Shown here in pieces: positions 1 through 11,890 of a DNA stretch of 64,000 nt. The notes beneath the pieces were generated by a model. That model ran no database searches and was not told the origin of the DNA. It was given only the letters and a program-made list of their open reading frames with translations. A program made the translations under genes and the position numbers. Numbering within the stretch: the stretch's first letter is position 1; each line of letters begins with the position of its first letter. This stretch comes from Ephydatia muelleri. Taxonomy: Eukaryota; Porifera; Demospongiae; Spongillida; Spongillidae. The stretch lies in the NCBI GenBank assembly GCA_013339895.1, contig JABACO010000021.1, positions 7,155,174 to 7,219,173 on the forward strand, written 5' to 3'.

Positions 1-659
1 CACACACACATCAACACACATGTCCACACACACATCAACACACATGTCCACAAACACACATCAACACATGTTCACACACACATCAACACACACACATCAA
101 CACACAAATACACATCATATACATGGTGCCCCATAATGAAGACAAATAATCGCAGCTTGTTAACTAAATTTTTAGTTTGTTATAATGGCATGACATAAAT
201 GAATAATTGATATATTTACCTTCCTATTAACTGAAATCTAAATCACTAATTAATTTAAATACAGTAATAATCATGGATACACAGATGTCATATTACTTTA
301 AATGTCCTATTATTGAAGTTCTATTAAATTTCATTTAATTTCCTTCCGACAAGATTAATACATTATTAATTTTAATGATAAATAAATACTACTTTGGTGA
401 ATTAGCCAAAACTGCAACCTATCATCTATTAACTTATTTCATGATTTTTGGGCACTTGATCATGAGGTTCTTCTATTTGACAATATTTTTAATTTCTTTC
501 TATTAATGATAAATATTCATTACAATAAACTGTGTATTTTCCTTCATTGTGTGACACCTTGTAGATGCATCCGTATAGACCCATCCCCTGCTACAAACAG
601 ATGCAGAGACTAAAACGGTGGTCAAACACACAAATACAGTATTTTCAGGGTACTGTGAC
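1..659. other. CA-rich repeat then AT-rich DNA, no gene seen
   Basis: Bases 1-110 are an imperfect repeat built from ACACATGTCC and ACACATCAAC blocks. The rest is AT-rich sequence with short poly-A/T stretches. I see no exon that would complete the transporter to its right. Confidence 0.6.
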
Positions 660-1228
660 AATGCAAGGAGATCAGGGTGGTAGGGTGGTACTGCAAGGAG
701 ATCAGGGTGATAGGGTGGTACTGCAAGGAGATCAGGGTGATAGGGTGGTACTGCAAGGAGATCAGGGTGATAGGGTGGTACTGCAAGGAGATCAGGGTGG
801 TAGGGTGGTACTGCAAGGAGATCAGGGTGGTAGGGTGGTACTGCAAGGAGATCAGGGTGATAGGGTGGTACTGCAAGGAGATCAGGGTGATAGGGTGGTA
901 CTGTAAGGAGATCAGGGTGGTAGGGTGGTACTGTAAGGAGATCAGGGTGGTAGGGTGGTACTGTAAGGAGATCAGGGTGATAGGGTGGTACTGCAAGGAG
1001 ATCAGGGTGATAGGGTGGTACTGTAAGGAGATCAGGGTGGTAGGGTGGTACTGCAAGGAGATCAGGGTGGTAGGGTGGTACTGTAAGGAGATCAGGGTGG
1101 TAGGGTGGTACTGCAAGGAGATCAGGGTGGTAGGGTGGTACTGTAAGGAGATCAGGGTGGTAGGGTGGTACTGTAAGGAGATCAGGGTGGTAGGGTGGTA
1201 CTGCAAGGAGATCAGGGTGGTAGGTGTA
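660..1228. repeat. 30-bp minisatellite, G-rich (VNTR-1, copy A)
   Basis: About 19 head-to-tail 30-bp units, each starting with CTGCAAGGAGATCAGGG or the CTGTAAGG variant and ending in GGTAGGGTGGTA. The plus strand is rich in GGG/GG blocks that could form G-quadruplexes. Because 30 is a multiple of three, long repetitive reading frames run through it on both strands; they are artefacts. It lies within or beyond the 3' side of the transporter gene. Confidence 0.95.
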
Positions 1229-1239
1229 AGCTGTGGCAA

Positions 1240-1760
1240 CATAACACTAATGCTACTGGTGTAGTGGCCACACCACTAATGCTACTGGTGTAGTGGCCAC
1301 ACCACTAATGCTACTGGTGTAGTGGTCATACCACTAATGCTACTGGTGTAGTGGTCACACCACTAATGCTACTGGTGTAGTGGTCACACCACTAATGCTA
1401 CTGGTGTAGTGGTCACACCACTAATGCTACTGGTGTAGTGGTCACACCACTAATGCTACTGGTGTAGTGGCCACACCACTAATGCTACTGGTGTAGTGGT
1501 CACACCACTAATGCTACTGGTGTAGTGGGCACACCACTAATGCTACTGGTGTAGTGGCCACACCACTAATGCTACTGGTGTAGTGGCCACACCACTAATG
1601 CTACTGGTGTAGTGGTCACACCACTAATGCTACTGGTTGTAGTGGTCACACCACTAATGCTACTGGTGTAGTGGCCACACCACTAATGCTACTGGTGTAG
1701 TGGCCACACCACTAATGCTACTGGTGTAGTGGCCACACCACTAATGCTACTGGTGTAAAC
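1240..1760. repeat. 29-bp minisatellite (VNTR-2, copy A)
   Basis: About 18 units containing ACCACTAATGCTACTGGTG followed by TAGTGGTCAC. AGTGG...CCACT gives each unit a small inverted repeat. Copy B has only two to three units. Confidence 0.95.
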
Positions 1761-1911
1761 TATCAACAAGTGTCCCATGGCAAACTATCAACAAGTGTCC
1801 CATGGAAACTGTCAACAAGTGTCCCGTGGCAACAAGTGTCCCTAACAGATGTCCTGTGGCAAACTAAAAAGGGCTGAGCACTAGCTATCATGGTATGAAT
1901 TTGGGACTCAC

Positions 1912-2321
1912 AAAATCAAGGTTCCTATGGCAAAACCAAATGTTGCAACAGCAAAGAAATATCCAGAGTCTTCCACAGTGAAGGCAAATTGGTTGGTGAG
2001 AATGGGATTGGAGAGGGTGTCAATGATGTTGTAGCCACTGTCAATGGTGTAGAACACCATTACCAGTACACAGAGAAACTTCATGGAGAGGGAGGGGCAA
2101 GAGGGAGGGAGGGGAGGGAAGGAAAGAAGGGAGAGGACATAAGTCAATTAACCAACACTTTGTATACATGTACACACATGTAGGCATGCATTCTCAACAC
2201 AAGCAAAGTATGCACACACCACACCCACACACACCAAGGTGTACAACTCAAGCACATTTACAAAATATGCACAAATCACACCCACATTCACACCCACATT
2301 CACACCCACATTCACACACAT

Positions 2322-2397
<76 letters not shown>

Positions 2398-4084
2398 CTA
2401 ACCATGGTTTTGCGGCCAGGTCGGTGACATTTCCAGGGGATCTGAAGACAACCCAGCAGGACTTTGCACACCTTCCGATTGTCCCGTGTGCAGTATCCTT
2501 CTCCTCGGAACATGAAGAGCTGGAGGACCATCACCCCTGCAGCCAACACTGCATTGATCCACCCCACAATCCTGAACTTATCCACCCCTGGTATCATCTG
2601 TAGTAGTATTACCAGAACTGTGGGCCACATGGGGGCACACACACACACATGCACACACACATACACATTTAACAAGACATGTCCTGGTCAATAGCAGTGT
2701 CATGATAATTATGAGATTCTTACCCACACTGAAACCAGACACCAGTGAATTGCTGATTGCAAATAACGAGTGGAGCAGATCTTTAGTGCGGATGACATGT
2801 TTGACCTTTGCTGCTACCACTGTATCAGTTGTATTTGCGTACTCAGAAGATCCTTCATCATTCTGTTCTTCTGGCTTCCTCCCAGATACAATTTCCATAG
2901 CCTGATTGGTACCAATCTCTGTACAATTGTCTTCTTCTCCCACCATATTCCTGCCATCATTTCCCTCCACATTTCTGCCATCTTTTCCCTCCTCATTCCT
3001 GCCATCTTTTCCCTCCACATTTCTGCCATCTTTTCCCTCCACATTCCTGCCATTGTTTCCCTCCACACTACTGCCATCTTTTCCCTCCATCACAGTCCTG
3101 CCATCTTCTTCCCCCACACCCCTGTCCTCCCTCATCCCCTTCAGCTCCAGCTTCAACTGATCGTACTCCTCGCACCTCTCCCCATAGTAAGCCACAGCCA
3201 GAGACCAGCCCAGCCCTGCATGTGCCCCTATGAGCAGCCTGGAGACCAACATCATCACCCCATTGGTGGCCAATCCGTAGATCACCCCTCCCACAAGATG
3301 GAGGAACACACTGAACATGTAGCAGGACCAGTAGGAGAAGTAGTGTAGGAGAACTCCCGTTCCCACGGCAGCGATGGTCTCACCCACACTATACATGGCA
3401 ACGATCCACGCATATACAATCTCAGACTCCCCCAGACCTGATGTTCCCAGGCCAGTGGTTCCCAGACCTGAGGTTCCCAGCTGGAATATGGTGAAGACAT
3501 GAGCTGTTATCAAAACTAATTAAATAGTCAAAATATGGTCTATTGAATATTTAGGGTCAACAACACCATGTCTAGACCACAGTGGACAAGTATGTGGGCA
3601 CAGACACAATAGAACTGACATTAGGGTCCATGAGCTGACATAAGGTGACATTAGGGTACATGAACACATTAGGGTACATGAGCTGACATAAGGTGACATT
3701 AGGGTGCATGAACTGACATAAGGTGACATTAGGGTACATGAGCTGACATTAGGGTGACATTAGGCTATGTGAGGGTACAACTGATCATTTGGTACACTGT
3801 AATTAAAATCTGGTAGTTGTCAACTGGTACATGTAATGTCTTATATATGAAGCAAAGGTTATGTACACACTTCAATACCACCAGTAAGGGAGGAGGGGGG
3901 TGAAGGGGGGGGTGGAGGGTTTGTATACCTGTTCTGTCCCAGTCCTGTTTTCTTGAGGGTAAGTTATGAATTGGTGCAGTGTGGAGAAGGGTGTGGCATA
4001 GCCCACACATACAAGGGCTGTGACCACCATGGTATATATCCAGTTGCATCTCAGCCTCCACATCTTCGCTACATCTGTAACCAT
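1912..4084 (-). CDS. MFSD8-like major facilitator transporter, N-terminal part (copy A)
   Basis: Four exons are read: 4084-3929, 3480-2724, 2617-2403 and 2078-1912, with consistent phases (0, 1, 0) and GT-AG borders (GTATAC, GTAAGA, GTTAGT, GTGAGT donors). Exon 1 gives one membrane segment after MVTDVAKMWRLRCNWIY. Exon 2 gives about three more, with SRLLIGAHAGLGW resembling the conserved MFS loop, then a long hydrophilic loop of octapeptide repeats close to VEGKDGRN. Exon 3 has the GWINAVLAAGVMVLQLFMFR segment. Exon 4 ends at ATFGFAIGTLIL. The segment order resembles the N-terminal half of human MFSD8/CLN7, a lysosomal membrane protein. The family call comes from remembered similarity; the substrate is unknown. 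The C-terminal half is not visible and should lie left of the window, beyond the two minisatellites. Exon 1 carries no frameshift in this copy. Confidence 0.65.
2322..2397. repeat. (CA)n microsatellite in transporter intron
   Basis: An uninterrupted CA run directly follows the GTTAGT donor of transporter exon 3. It is about 76 bp here but only about 30 bp in copy B (19220-19249). Confidence 0.95.
2946..3090 (-). repeat. Coding 24-bp repeat (acidic octapeptides) in transporter exon 2
   Basis: The 24-bp units encode variants of VEGKDGRN, about seven times, in the loop between membrane segments. The unit number is identical in copies A and B, unlike the non-coding minisatellites nearby. Confidence 0.85.
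3605..3765. repeat. Minisatellite containing ACATTAGGG (transporter intron 1, copy A)
   Basis: Irregular repeats of ACATTAGGGTACATGA alternate with GCTGACATAAGGTG. TTAGGG occurs repeatedly but never as a pure hexamer array. Copy B holds a roughly doubled version. Confidence 0.9.
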
Positions 4085-4137
4085 GGTAAAGAAGGACGGG
4101 CATAAATGGAGGCAGATCATCTCAGTATTGCATAGCT

Positions 4138-4603
4138 CCACCCCCCACCATCTCCATATCACCTGCTCCGCCCCCCCACCATCTCCATATCACCTGCTCC
4201 ACCCCCCACCATCTCCATATCACCTGCTCTGCCCCCCACCATCTCCATATCACCTGCTCCGCCCCCCACCATCTCCATATCACCTGCTCCGCCCCCACCA
4301 TCTCCATATCACCTGCTCCGCCCCCACCATCTCCATATCACCTGCTCCGCCCCCCACCATCTCCATATCACCTGCTCCGCCCCCCACCATCTCCATATCA
4401 CCTGCTCCGCCCCCACCATCTCCATATCACCTGCTCCGCCCCCACCATCTCCATATCACCTGCTCCGCCCCCACCATCTCCATATCACCTGCTCCGCCCC
4501 CCACCATCTCCATATCACCTGCTCCGCCCCCCCCATCTCCATATCACCTGCTCCGCCCCCCCATCTCCATATCACCTGCTCCGCCCCCACCATCTCCAGA
4601 GGT
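4138..4603. repeat. ~30-bp minisatellite upstream of transporter exon 1 (copy A)
   Basis: About 16 units of CACCATCTCCATATCACCTG plus CTCCGCCCCC(C). Variation in the C-run makes units 28-31 bp. It lies just 5' of the minus-strand transporter start. Confidence 0.95.
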
Positions 4604-4605
4604 AA

Positions 4606-7100
4606 TATACCAGAGGGATTGGAAACAAATCATGTGTGCAATACATTTTAATTCAAGGCCTCACAAACTATTATCTAATGTGGATCACACCATAAGGGGG
4701 GTAGTCATTGTTATACAAGAGAATAACGAACAGAATTTGCTAAGTTGAAGGCTCGCGTGGTTGGTGGTGCTTTGCTAGTTCTTTTTACGTCCATTTTATG
4801 TGCTCATTTTGGTAAGTTAGTGTTGATTGCTCCGTTGGCAATCCCTCTATCATAGTCTATCTAGCATTGGCGATACTTGGTGTTGATTGGTAGTGCGTAT
4901 TATCACCGAGTCATCTCTGTCCCGGTAGCATAGCTCTTTCGTGGGCAACAATGCAATATGGAAGCCACTTTTTATATAATAACACATCGATGCCGTACAC
5001 TACCATTCTACCCTATTTCTGCGCGAGTGTTCTAGTCTATGTATGATGGGGCTGCTCACCTGCTCTCCTCTTTTTTCCGTTTTCATCCTCGTCTCCTGTT
5101 ACGGGAGCGTAAGTTTTGCACATCTTCAGCTACTAATCTTCACGAGGCATGGCTCTACCAGTTCATCATGATAGCTGAGATATTATTGGCGGGAGGGCGG
5201 GGCGTGGGGAGGGGAGTTATTGCTACGTCACCATCTCGGCGACAGGGATCTGGGCACAAGAGAGGGGTGTGCAGCTGCCGTTTATTGTCTACCTTGTCAG
5301 TGATGTAAACCGTCATAATGAAAACGATGTTCCATTGTTTCGCTTGTCTGAATTAATCCCATAACCGTATTAATTAATAGCTGCAAAGACCTGTGGCTAT
5401 ACTACTCATAGTGCCGGTTATGTCGGGGGAGGGTGGGGGGTACGGGAGTCTGTATCAGGTGTAAGGTGCCATTACTATTATTCAATACGGTTTGCTCACT
5501 TGAACATAGGGAATAATGGATTGCTGCTGCCATTCCCTCCACTTGACACATGCAGTATAGAGTACTTTATACAGAAGTACACAATCCGATGCATTATCTT
5601 AACTAATTGGTTTGGGCCACGGAGAAACAGTCTTCTATACCAGTTTTTCCCCCCTTTTTCCTATCTTAGTTGCTTGGCTCAAACATGTGTACAGTGCTAT
5701 CCTTCTTTAAGTCATTCAAAAAGACTATTTAGCGAGAATGGCACGATCCTTTACTTGAGTAGAAAATTGTGCGGGCTTATAGCCTAACTATTGCAAGCTG
5801 TATCCATGCAAATGATAAGTTTTGGATTTTAAAAGAAATAATGACGTGTAGACATCATTTATGTATTCCAAATGGAAAGAGAAATGAAATCTAAGGACCT
5901 AACCTCTATCTCCATTTGACGGTCCATGAGGGTTTTTCTTGGAATATTTATCTTTTGACAACAGAATATTCTATAATTTAAAAATAGAAACTAAGACGAC
6001 TTCTTGTTATGTATTTATATATTTAGTTATCAAATACATACTGCACTAATATTCTAGGGCTCAACCTACATGGCCCTAGCATTGGATCTCACTAATGCAA
6101 TGCTCAGTCTTGAATAAAGTTCAAAGGTGGCTTGAGATATTTGATGTTGAACAAGAGAGTGAAGGATAGCAAGATTGGTACCAAACTAGGAATTAAAACA
6201 CTGCCACGCCTCCCTGTCCCATGTGCCATATGATTCCACACCCCAACCCAGCATACTTTGCATCAGTGGTGGTGTGCTTCTTCAGTTCAGCTGCTTCTAA
6301 GGCAGCACCTGCTGATGCTCCCACTGCAGACAATATATTTGTATTAAGCGGTGAAACAACAGGTCAAAAGTGGCTGGCCTTCTTGTATTCCAATCCATAA
6401 CTAGGATGTCTGCTGAGTGCTGACCAAGAGTGAGAAAGATTTGTGCTAAGCCCCGAGCCTACTTTCACCTAGATGGACAGATGTGCACAACAAAATGACT
6501 CAGCCAAGATATCTCTGAGTGTGCGAACAAAGTGCACATTGTGAACCGCATGAAGTGTCCAGACTTAGCCACCACCAAAAGAAGTGAAGAACTCATCTAG
6601 GAGCTGGCAGTAATCCTATACGAAACTGAAATCTGATTATTATAAACGTCTACTGAGTTATTGATTTTGATTTTAGTTAATTGAAGTTGATTTTTGATTT
6701 TAGCAAATTGGAAGGTAAATATTTATATTAACGTTTCTTCTCATGTCACTATAATGTACTAAATTAATTGTTTAACTACTACATTTAGTTTTAAAGCGAT
6801 TCTCCTTGTTTGCCTGTATCTCTAGCGAATCTGAAAGATAGACTCCCTATGCCAATGAAGTGGCAATCTGAGTCCATTTTAGGACATCAGGACTGGTACC
6901 ATTTGTCTGCAGCACACTTGACAAAGAAACTTGGTGCATGCTATATTTCACAGATAAGCAGTTAACCACATACCCACACATGGTCAATATTATAATTATG
7001 TTTTTTGACACAGAGGTACACTTCTACACTGGTCTAAATATTGTCTCAATAATGAATGCTTAGTTTGTCGGCTAGAGTATATTCTTTGAGTGGGATGATT
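4606..7100. other. No gene recognised
   Basis: Mixed AT-rich sequence between the transporter and TNF genes. Short open frames exist, but none is preserved in both copies with recognisable content. Several regions differ between copies by 1-4 bp indels. Confidence 0.5.
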
Positions 7101-8290
7101 TCAGTGGGTCACAGGTGTCACAAGGTAGACATCAAAGAATGTGGCAAAGGATTGGGAATATGGACAACACGGGGCACCCTGGACACTTCCTGCAGGAGGC
7201 TTTGGAACCACCACCTTGATCTTGCCTCCAGTGCATAGCTTGACCACAAGGGAACTGTGTGTGGTGACAGTGGGCAGTTCCACTGATCCATCAGCAGGGG
7301 AAGCGTAAGACTGTGAATATACTCTACTGCGAGAGTTAGCATTGCAGTTTGAATTGACGAGCACTTGATGAAAGACAGCCCTGTTCTGTGCCACAGACTT
7401 GTCCACTTGGAAGTACACCTGGCTTGATATGAAGTAGTACCCACTTTGTGGTACCTGCAGTGATTGGTCACTAGCACTGAAGTTCATGCCTCCATCAACA
7501 AAGGCCACACCATCAACACTGCTGCATTCCCAGCCCATGTTGTAGTACAGCTGGTCTGAATGAAGATAGAACTAGTTATCAATTTATTTTATGCTATCTA
7601 ACTATTACCAGAGCCAGAGGTTGGTGCAGAATCTGCAGATCCTCTGACATGAGCAATGGGAGCAGTCTGTGTATGAAGGACATTAAAATAGTTATTCGCA
7701 CATGACCAAGGAGGCAATTACTGTACCTCATCTGAGAGTGACGAGTAGCAAGATGGGCCAGAGTCGACGTCTCGAACTGTGAAGGTAAAGGGTAGGGGAA
7801 AATCGTAGTGCCACGTATATATTGCCAGTGCTTACATATAGCACACTGTAGATATGGAGTGATGGCTGTCCTATATGCACGTATACATGTGAGTACTATA
7901 GTATAAGCGCACGCATCAGCATGAGAATTTGCAAATATACTCCTTGCATTGTTGTGCGGTGTGGTGACAGTATCGATACAGTTACAATTGAGAACTGCAG
8001 TCGAGTGCTGACTTACTGGCTCTAGCATGAATGGACCGATGCGTTTGAACTGTTAACGAAACGCTCTCCTGCATGGGGAATTGCAGAAGTATTTGTGATG
8101 CAAGTATGCTACATGACTTGCACATGATGTCACATACGTTGTCTTCGACGTAGCCGACTTGGTTCGAAAAAGTCCTTTGTGTTACAGTCAGTGGTGCAGC
8201 CGCGATGGTTGTGACAAAAACCAATCCTACGATGGCAGTCGCTAGTGTCAACACTGCTAGCTGTTCTCTCTTTCTAATCATATCCATCAT
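7101..8290 (-). CDS. TNF-family ligand, type II membrane protein (copy A)
   Basis: Four exons: 8290-8017, 7776-7727, 7666-7609 and 7555-7101 (stop TGA 7103-7101), phases 1, 0, 1, about 278 residues. The start is the ATG-ATG pair at 8290. Residues ~10-33 (LAVLTLATAIVGLVFVTTIA) form a signal anchor. A short stalk follows, then a TNF homology domain opening with APIAHVRG (strand A), with VPQSGYYFISSQVYF as the central strand signature, and ending ATFFDVYLV. Such proteins trimerise on the cell surface or after shedding and bind TNF receptors. Donors GTAAGT, GTACAG and GTAATA and matching acceptors were read directly. The last exon shares a 362-bp identical tract with the TNF gene at 57 kb. The receptor is unknown. 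The reading frame is intact here but not in copy B. Confidence 0.87.
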
Positions 8291-11107
8291 TTCAAAAATG
8301 TTCGCTTAGCAGACAATAGTCAATGATTTAGCTGCGGCGTATTAGTGTAGTTCAGTGATCTGATGCTGAACATCATCTTTCCATGCTCTTTTATAGCGAA
8401 GTGCCGGTATATCTTGGGAGTGTTAGTTCGGTATTGTTCCCAACTGTAACTAGAAAGATGGATTTGATTGATTAACATACGGCTTCGCGTAACTACATAC
8501 GTAATGAACATTCAGTAATACGTATGGTACATGTTCCCAAACAAAAGATGGCAACACAGATATTTTCCCGCTAATTCTAAATATAAATGTTATCTTTCCC
8601 TTCGTTACTTGACGAGATAGAAGCGATAACACACCGCAAACATAACTACTACAGTACTGCTGAACTTGATCAGCTTTGATTACAATCAAAAGTAATTACA
8701 CAATGGTTTGTTTTAGATATTCAAAATGTTTGCACAGCGGCGATCTCGTTGAATTGCATAGTAGTGTGTACATATGCTATTCTTTTCAGTACATGTACAA
8801 GAGAATAAATTTCCGCTTAAATGTTGACTCTTATAATGTCTAACATCATCCCGGAGGAAACCACCCAGGTGTACAGAAATTCGCATGCCTTTTTGTTACT
8901 GCGCATCAGAGCTGAAATCCAAACAGCATGCACATGTTTTTTGCATTTTAGCTTTGGCTAAAATAGTTAAGGTCTAGTTCCTTCTACAAACTTCTAACCA
9001 GGTTGCAAAAATCAAGCTACCCAAGTTGCGTATGTGAACTTCACTTTGGAAACTTGGTTAGCAATTGTAGAATTGTAGGGCGTACCTATTTTAGTCCAGA
9101 ACTAAATTGCATGAGAAATATGCGTGCACTGTTAGATTTCAGATCTGGTGGATAGTAACAACATGCGTGGTAACTTGACCATGGTTGACAATAGTGGTGG
9201 GTTACGTCATTAAATTGAGCGTGACTGCACGCGGAACATTTTGTTAACTTATTATCATCCGATAGATACACATGCGTGATATGCGTGATAAGGCACATTA
9301 GCTAGTGAAGACAGGTTCTCGTCCCAATGTGAAATAAGTTTACAGAACTTGATGTGCGCCGTGTGTGTGCATGTATGCGTGGGGAGGGGGAGGTAGGATG
9401 GAACATCGCGTGGGGAGGGGGAGGTAGGATGGAACTATCGCAAAGGTCCAGATTTATTCACAGTCGAGATTATGAGCTATTGTATTGGATTTGGTATGTA
9501 CTCTCCAGAATATCGATTCTGTGTGTTTGTGTGCTAATTAAAAAAATCCCCTGGGTTTTTTTTTACAATTGTTTTGTGATAGTGGTGGGGATGGGGGAAG
9601 GATTGGGGGCGGGAAGGGGGACAAGAGGGGGGCAATGCAAAGGTAAGACTACATATTTATACGTTGTGTGATTTGTGCAATGGACACTCACGTGTGTGAT
9701 TTGTGCAATGGACACTCTCACGTGTGTGATTTGTGCAATGGATACTCTCACGTGTTTGATGACGTCCAGTTGACCACGGATGGTACGCAGCCATGGGTAT
9801 GGGAAGGCGGAGCAAACTTTCTCAATGATCACCGAATGCTCCGACCATTACGTACGTGATGCATTTTTCTTGTTCCTATCAATTTCCCTCTTCCTCCTCC
9901 CGGCCCTTCCCCCACTCCAAAACCTATTACCATGTACAATAACCAAGGCCGTAGTAAGGTGGTAGCATATTTATTTTTTGCATATCTAGTACTCTGATCC
10001 AGCAAGGCGCTTAATCTTCATAGAGTAATTTGAGTATATATAATAGATTGCTGATTGATTTTATATCATAGTCTACTTCATCTTTATTATTTGGTTCATT
10101 TCAGTTTCAAACCTGGAAAGTCCAACCATCAAATCGTCAATTATTTATTGGGGAGACCTTAAAACCAAACCCTGGATCCTGTGAATGAAGGTGTGGCCTG
10201 GAGAAAAGGTTTGGCACAATTATCAACCAACTATGTGTGCCTAAACCCTTGTTTTAGGCTATCAATAATTCATAATTGGTAGATCAAGACCATGTTGGCA
10301 AGAAGATGCCTTATGCTTCCTGTTGGTACAGACAATGGTTGAGGTCACTAACTACATAACTGCATTTTAATAAGTAGCACCCAATTAATAGGTACTCCAA
10401 TGGACTTGGATGCAAAATAAACATTAATTAAATAGAACTAGATACAGAAGAGAGGCATCTATTAGAGATGGGTCCATATCCATACGTGTACTCGCATTTG
10501 CACTGAATCAATAACTTTGGGAGTCCGAAATGGCACTCCCTCTCTGTGTACCTCCCGCTAGATGAAAACCCTTTCTTGAAGTGTATTCAGTGTTCATAAC
10601 TAGTTGTATACTATATAATTGAAGGGTGTGTATTGACATGTAGCTTCTATGCACAACCTAAATGTTGTAAGTGGTACCATCAACTTGGTGTAGAGATTAC
10701 GGTAACAGAGGTTTAATTCAAAGAACAGACAGACACCTCTTTTTGTTACTTGAAAGTTGATATTCAAGGTAGCAACTACATATATGGCCGCATCTGTTTA
10801 TACAATGCACAACTTAAGACACCTGCATTTTATTCAAGAACCAGCTCAGTATGCTATACTATGTAGTCCTCACCATGGTTAAATTGCCCCATTGGTTTGA
10901 AATAGAAGCCAGTACATGTAAAAGTTGATCTGCGCATGTAACTGTAACGTAAGCCATCACATTGCAGTTTTAACTTCGCAAACTCAAGGTTGTACAACTC
11001 AGCAAAACCACACAACTACGATTGCATAGCCACATAATCAACGTTGCATACTTTCGTCAGAAGCCTCATACCATCTCTCCCTCCTGTCCCCCTTCACCTC
11101 TCCCTTC
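8291..11107. other. No gene recognised
   Basis: Intergenic sequence upstream of the TNF gene. It includes two GTGGGGAGGGGGAGGTAGGA units near 9380-9440. Short open frames (for example plus 9668-9859 over the CACGTG repeat) show no recognisable domain. Confidence 0.5.
9662..9756. repeat. Three 30-bp units each with a CACGTG E-box (copy A)
   Basis: Units of GATTTGTGCAATGGACACTC followed by CACGTG. The CACGTG cores sit at 9689, 9719 and 9749, exactly 30 bp apart, followed by a CRE-like TGACGTCC at 9759. A role as a bHLH-binding array is inference. Confidence 0.6.
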
Positions 11108-11383
11108 TTAAGTCCCTCTTTCACAAACCAGCAGGGAGAGTAAGACGCTTGTTCTAGCCCCCCACACAAATGCAGAGGTCAGTCCACCTTGCAAATGAGT
11201 TTTGACTGCCACTGATGATGCTTGGGGGTGTGACGGGGGTGTGTATTCAATGGTAACCACATCAGGTGTGAAGTACGTTATCGGGGTGTGGATAGTAATA
11301 CACCCACCCCCAAGACTGGTTAACCCAACAAGTGTTGTGATGAAGACAAGTGTGGGAATAGCAAGGCCTGGCTTTGATGCCAT
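11108..11383 (-). CDS. Small hypothetical membrane or secreted protein (copy A)
   Basis: A 91-codon frame from ATG (11383) to TAA (11108). Residues 6-30 are hydrophobic (LAIPTLVFITTLVGLTSLGG), a possible signal or anchor, followed by a Thr/Pro/Val-rich segment and a second weaker hydrophobic stretch. No family is recognised. Copy B has the same frame with a 21-bp in-frame expansion. That is weak support for coding, since the indel lies in a short repeat. It could be the first exon of a larger gene: a GTGGAC donor-like site lies inside. Confidence 0.3.
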   Translation of the reverse strand: MASKPGLAIPTLVFITTLVGLTSLGGGCITIHTPITYFTPDVVTIEYTPPSHPQASSVAVKTHLQGGLTSAFVWGARTSVLLSLLVCERGT

Positions 11384-11890
11384 AAAATAAAAGGCCCACA
11401 TAGAACTAGTACACGTGATACACTTCAGTTGTTGACTTAGTGGCGACACTCCTCAGTGGCGACACTGAATTTTAGAGATATCCAATTAGGATATCCAATT
11501 AGAGCCAGATATGCTTGTGGTGGTTGAACAAACGATCTTTGCAGTTAGCCGGGGTGCTAGGCTGGCATAGGAGCAACAGTTCCGTGTGAGGATAAGCCAG
11601 AAGTAGAAGCACTCTAGTACCAAGCTATGGGCACATTGTGGGGTTCAGTGGTTGTTTGAAGATGGATGGTTCGCCAGTTCTTGTGGTTGTTTTGAAGATA
11701 GTGCACAACAGTAAGACTGGCACACAAGGTGTTATTTCAAAGCCGCACTGCCAGATTAGGGCATGAACACTGGGGCACTTGTTTATTTTAAGAGTGCTAG
11801 GTTGTGGCAGAGATAATGGACATAACTATCCACTAGCTACAAATGCCCTATGTGTGTGTATCACATGCTAGTTGGACAATATACAGATAT

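Noticed and set aside
622..1264. Long open frames on both strands of VNTR-1 and other repeats
   Set aside because: They exist because the 30-bp unit is a multiple of three and lacks stops; they are not maintained in copy B and have no start context or domain.
4743..4812. Possible plus-strand signal-peptide exon (VVGGALLVLFTSILCAHF before GTAAGT)
   Set aside because: No start codon in frame, no convincing acceptor and no following exon found.
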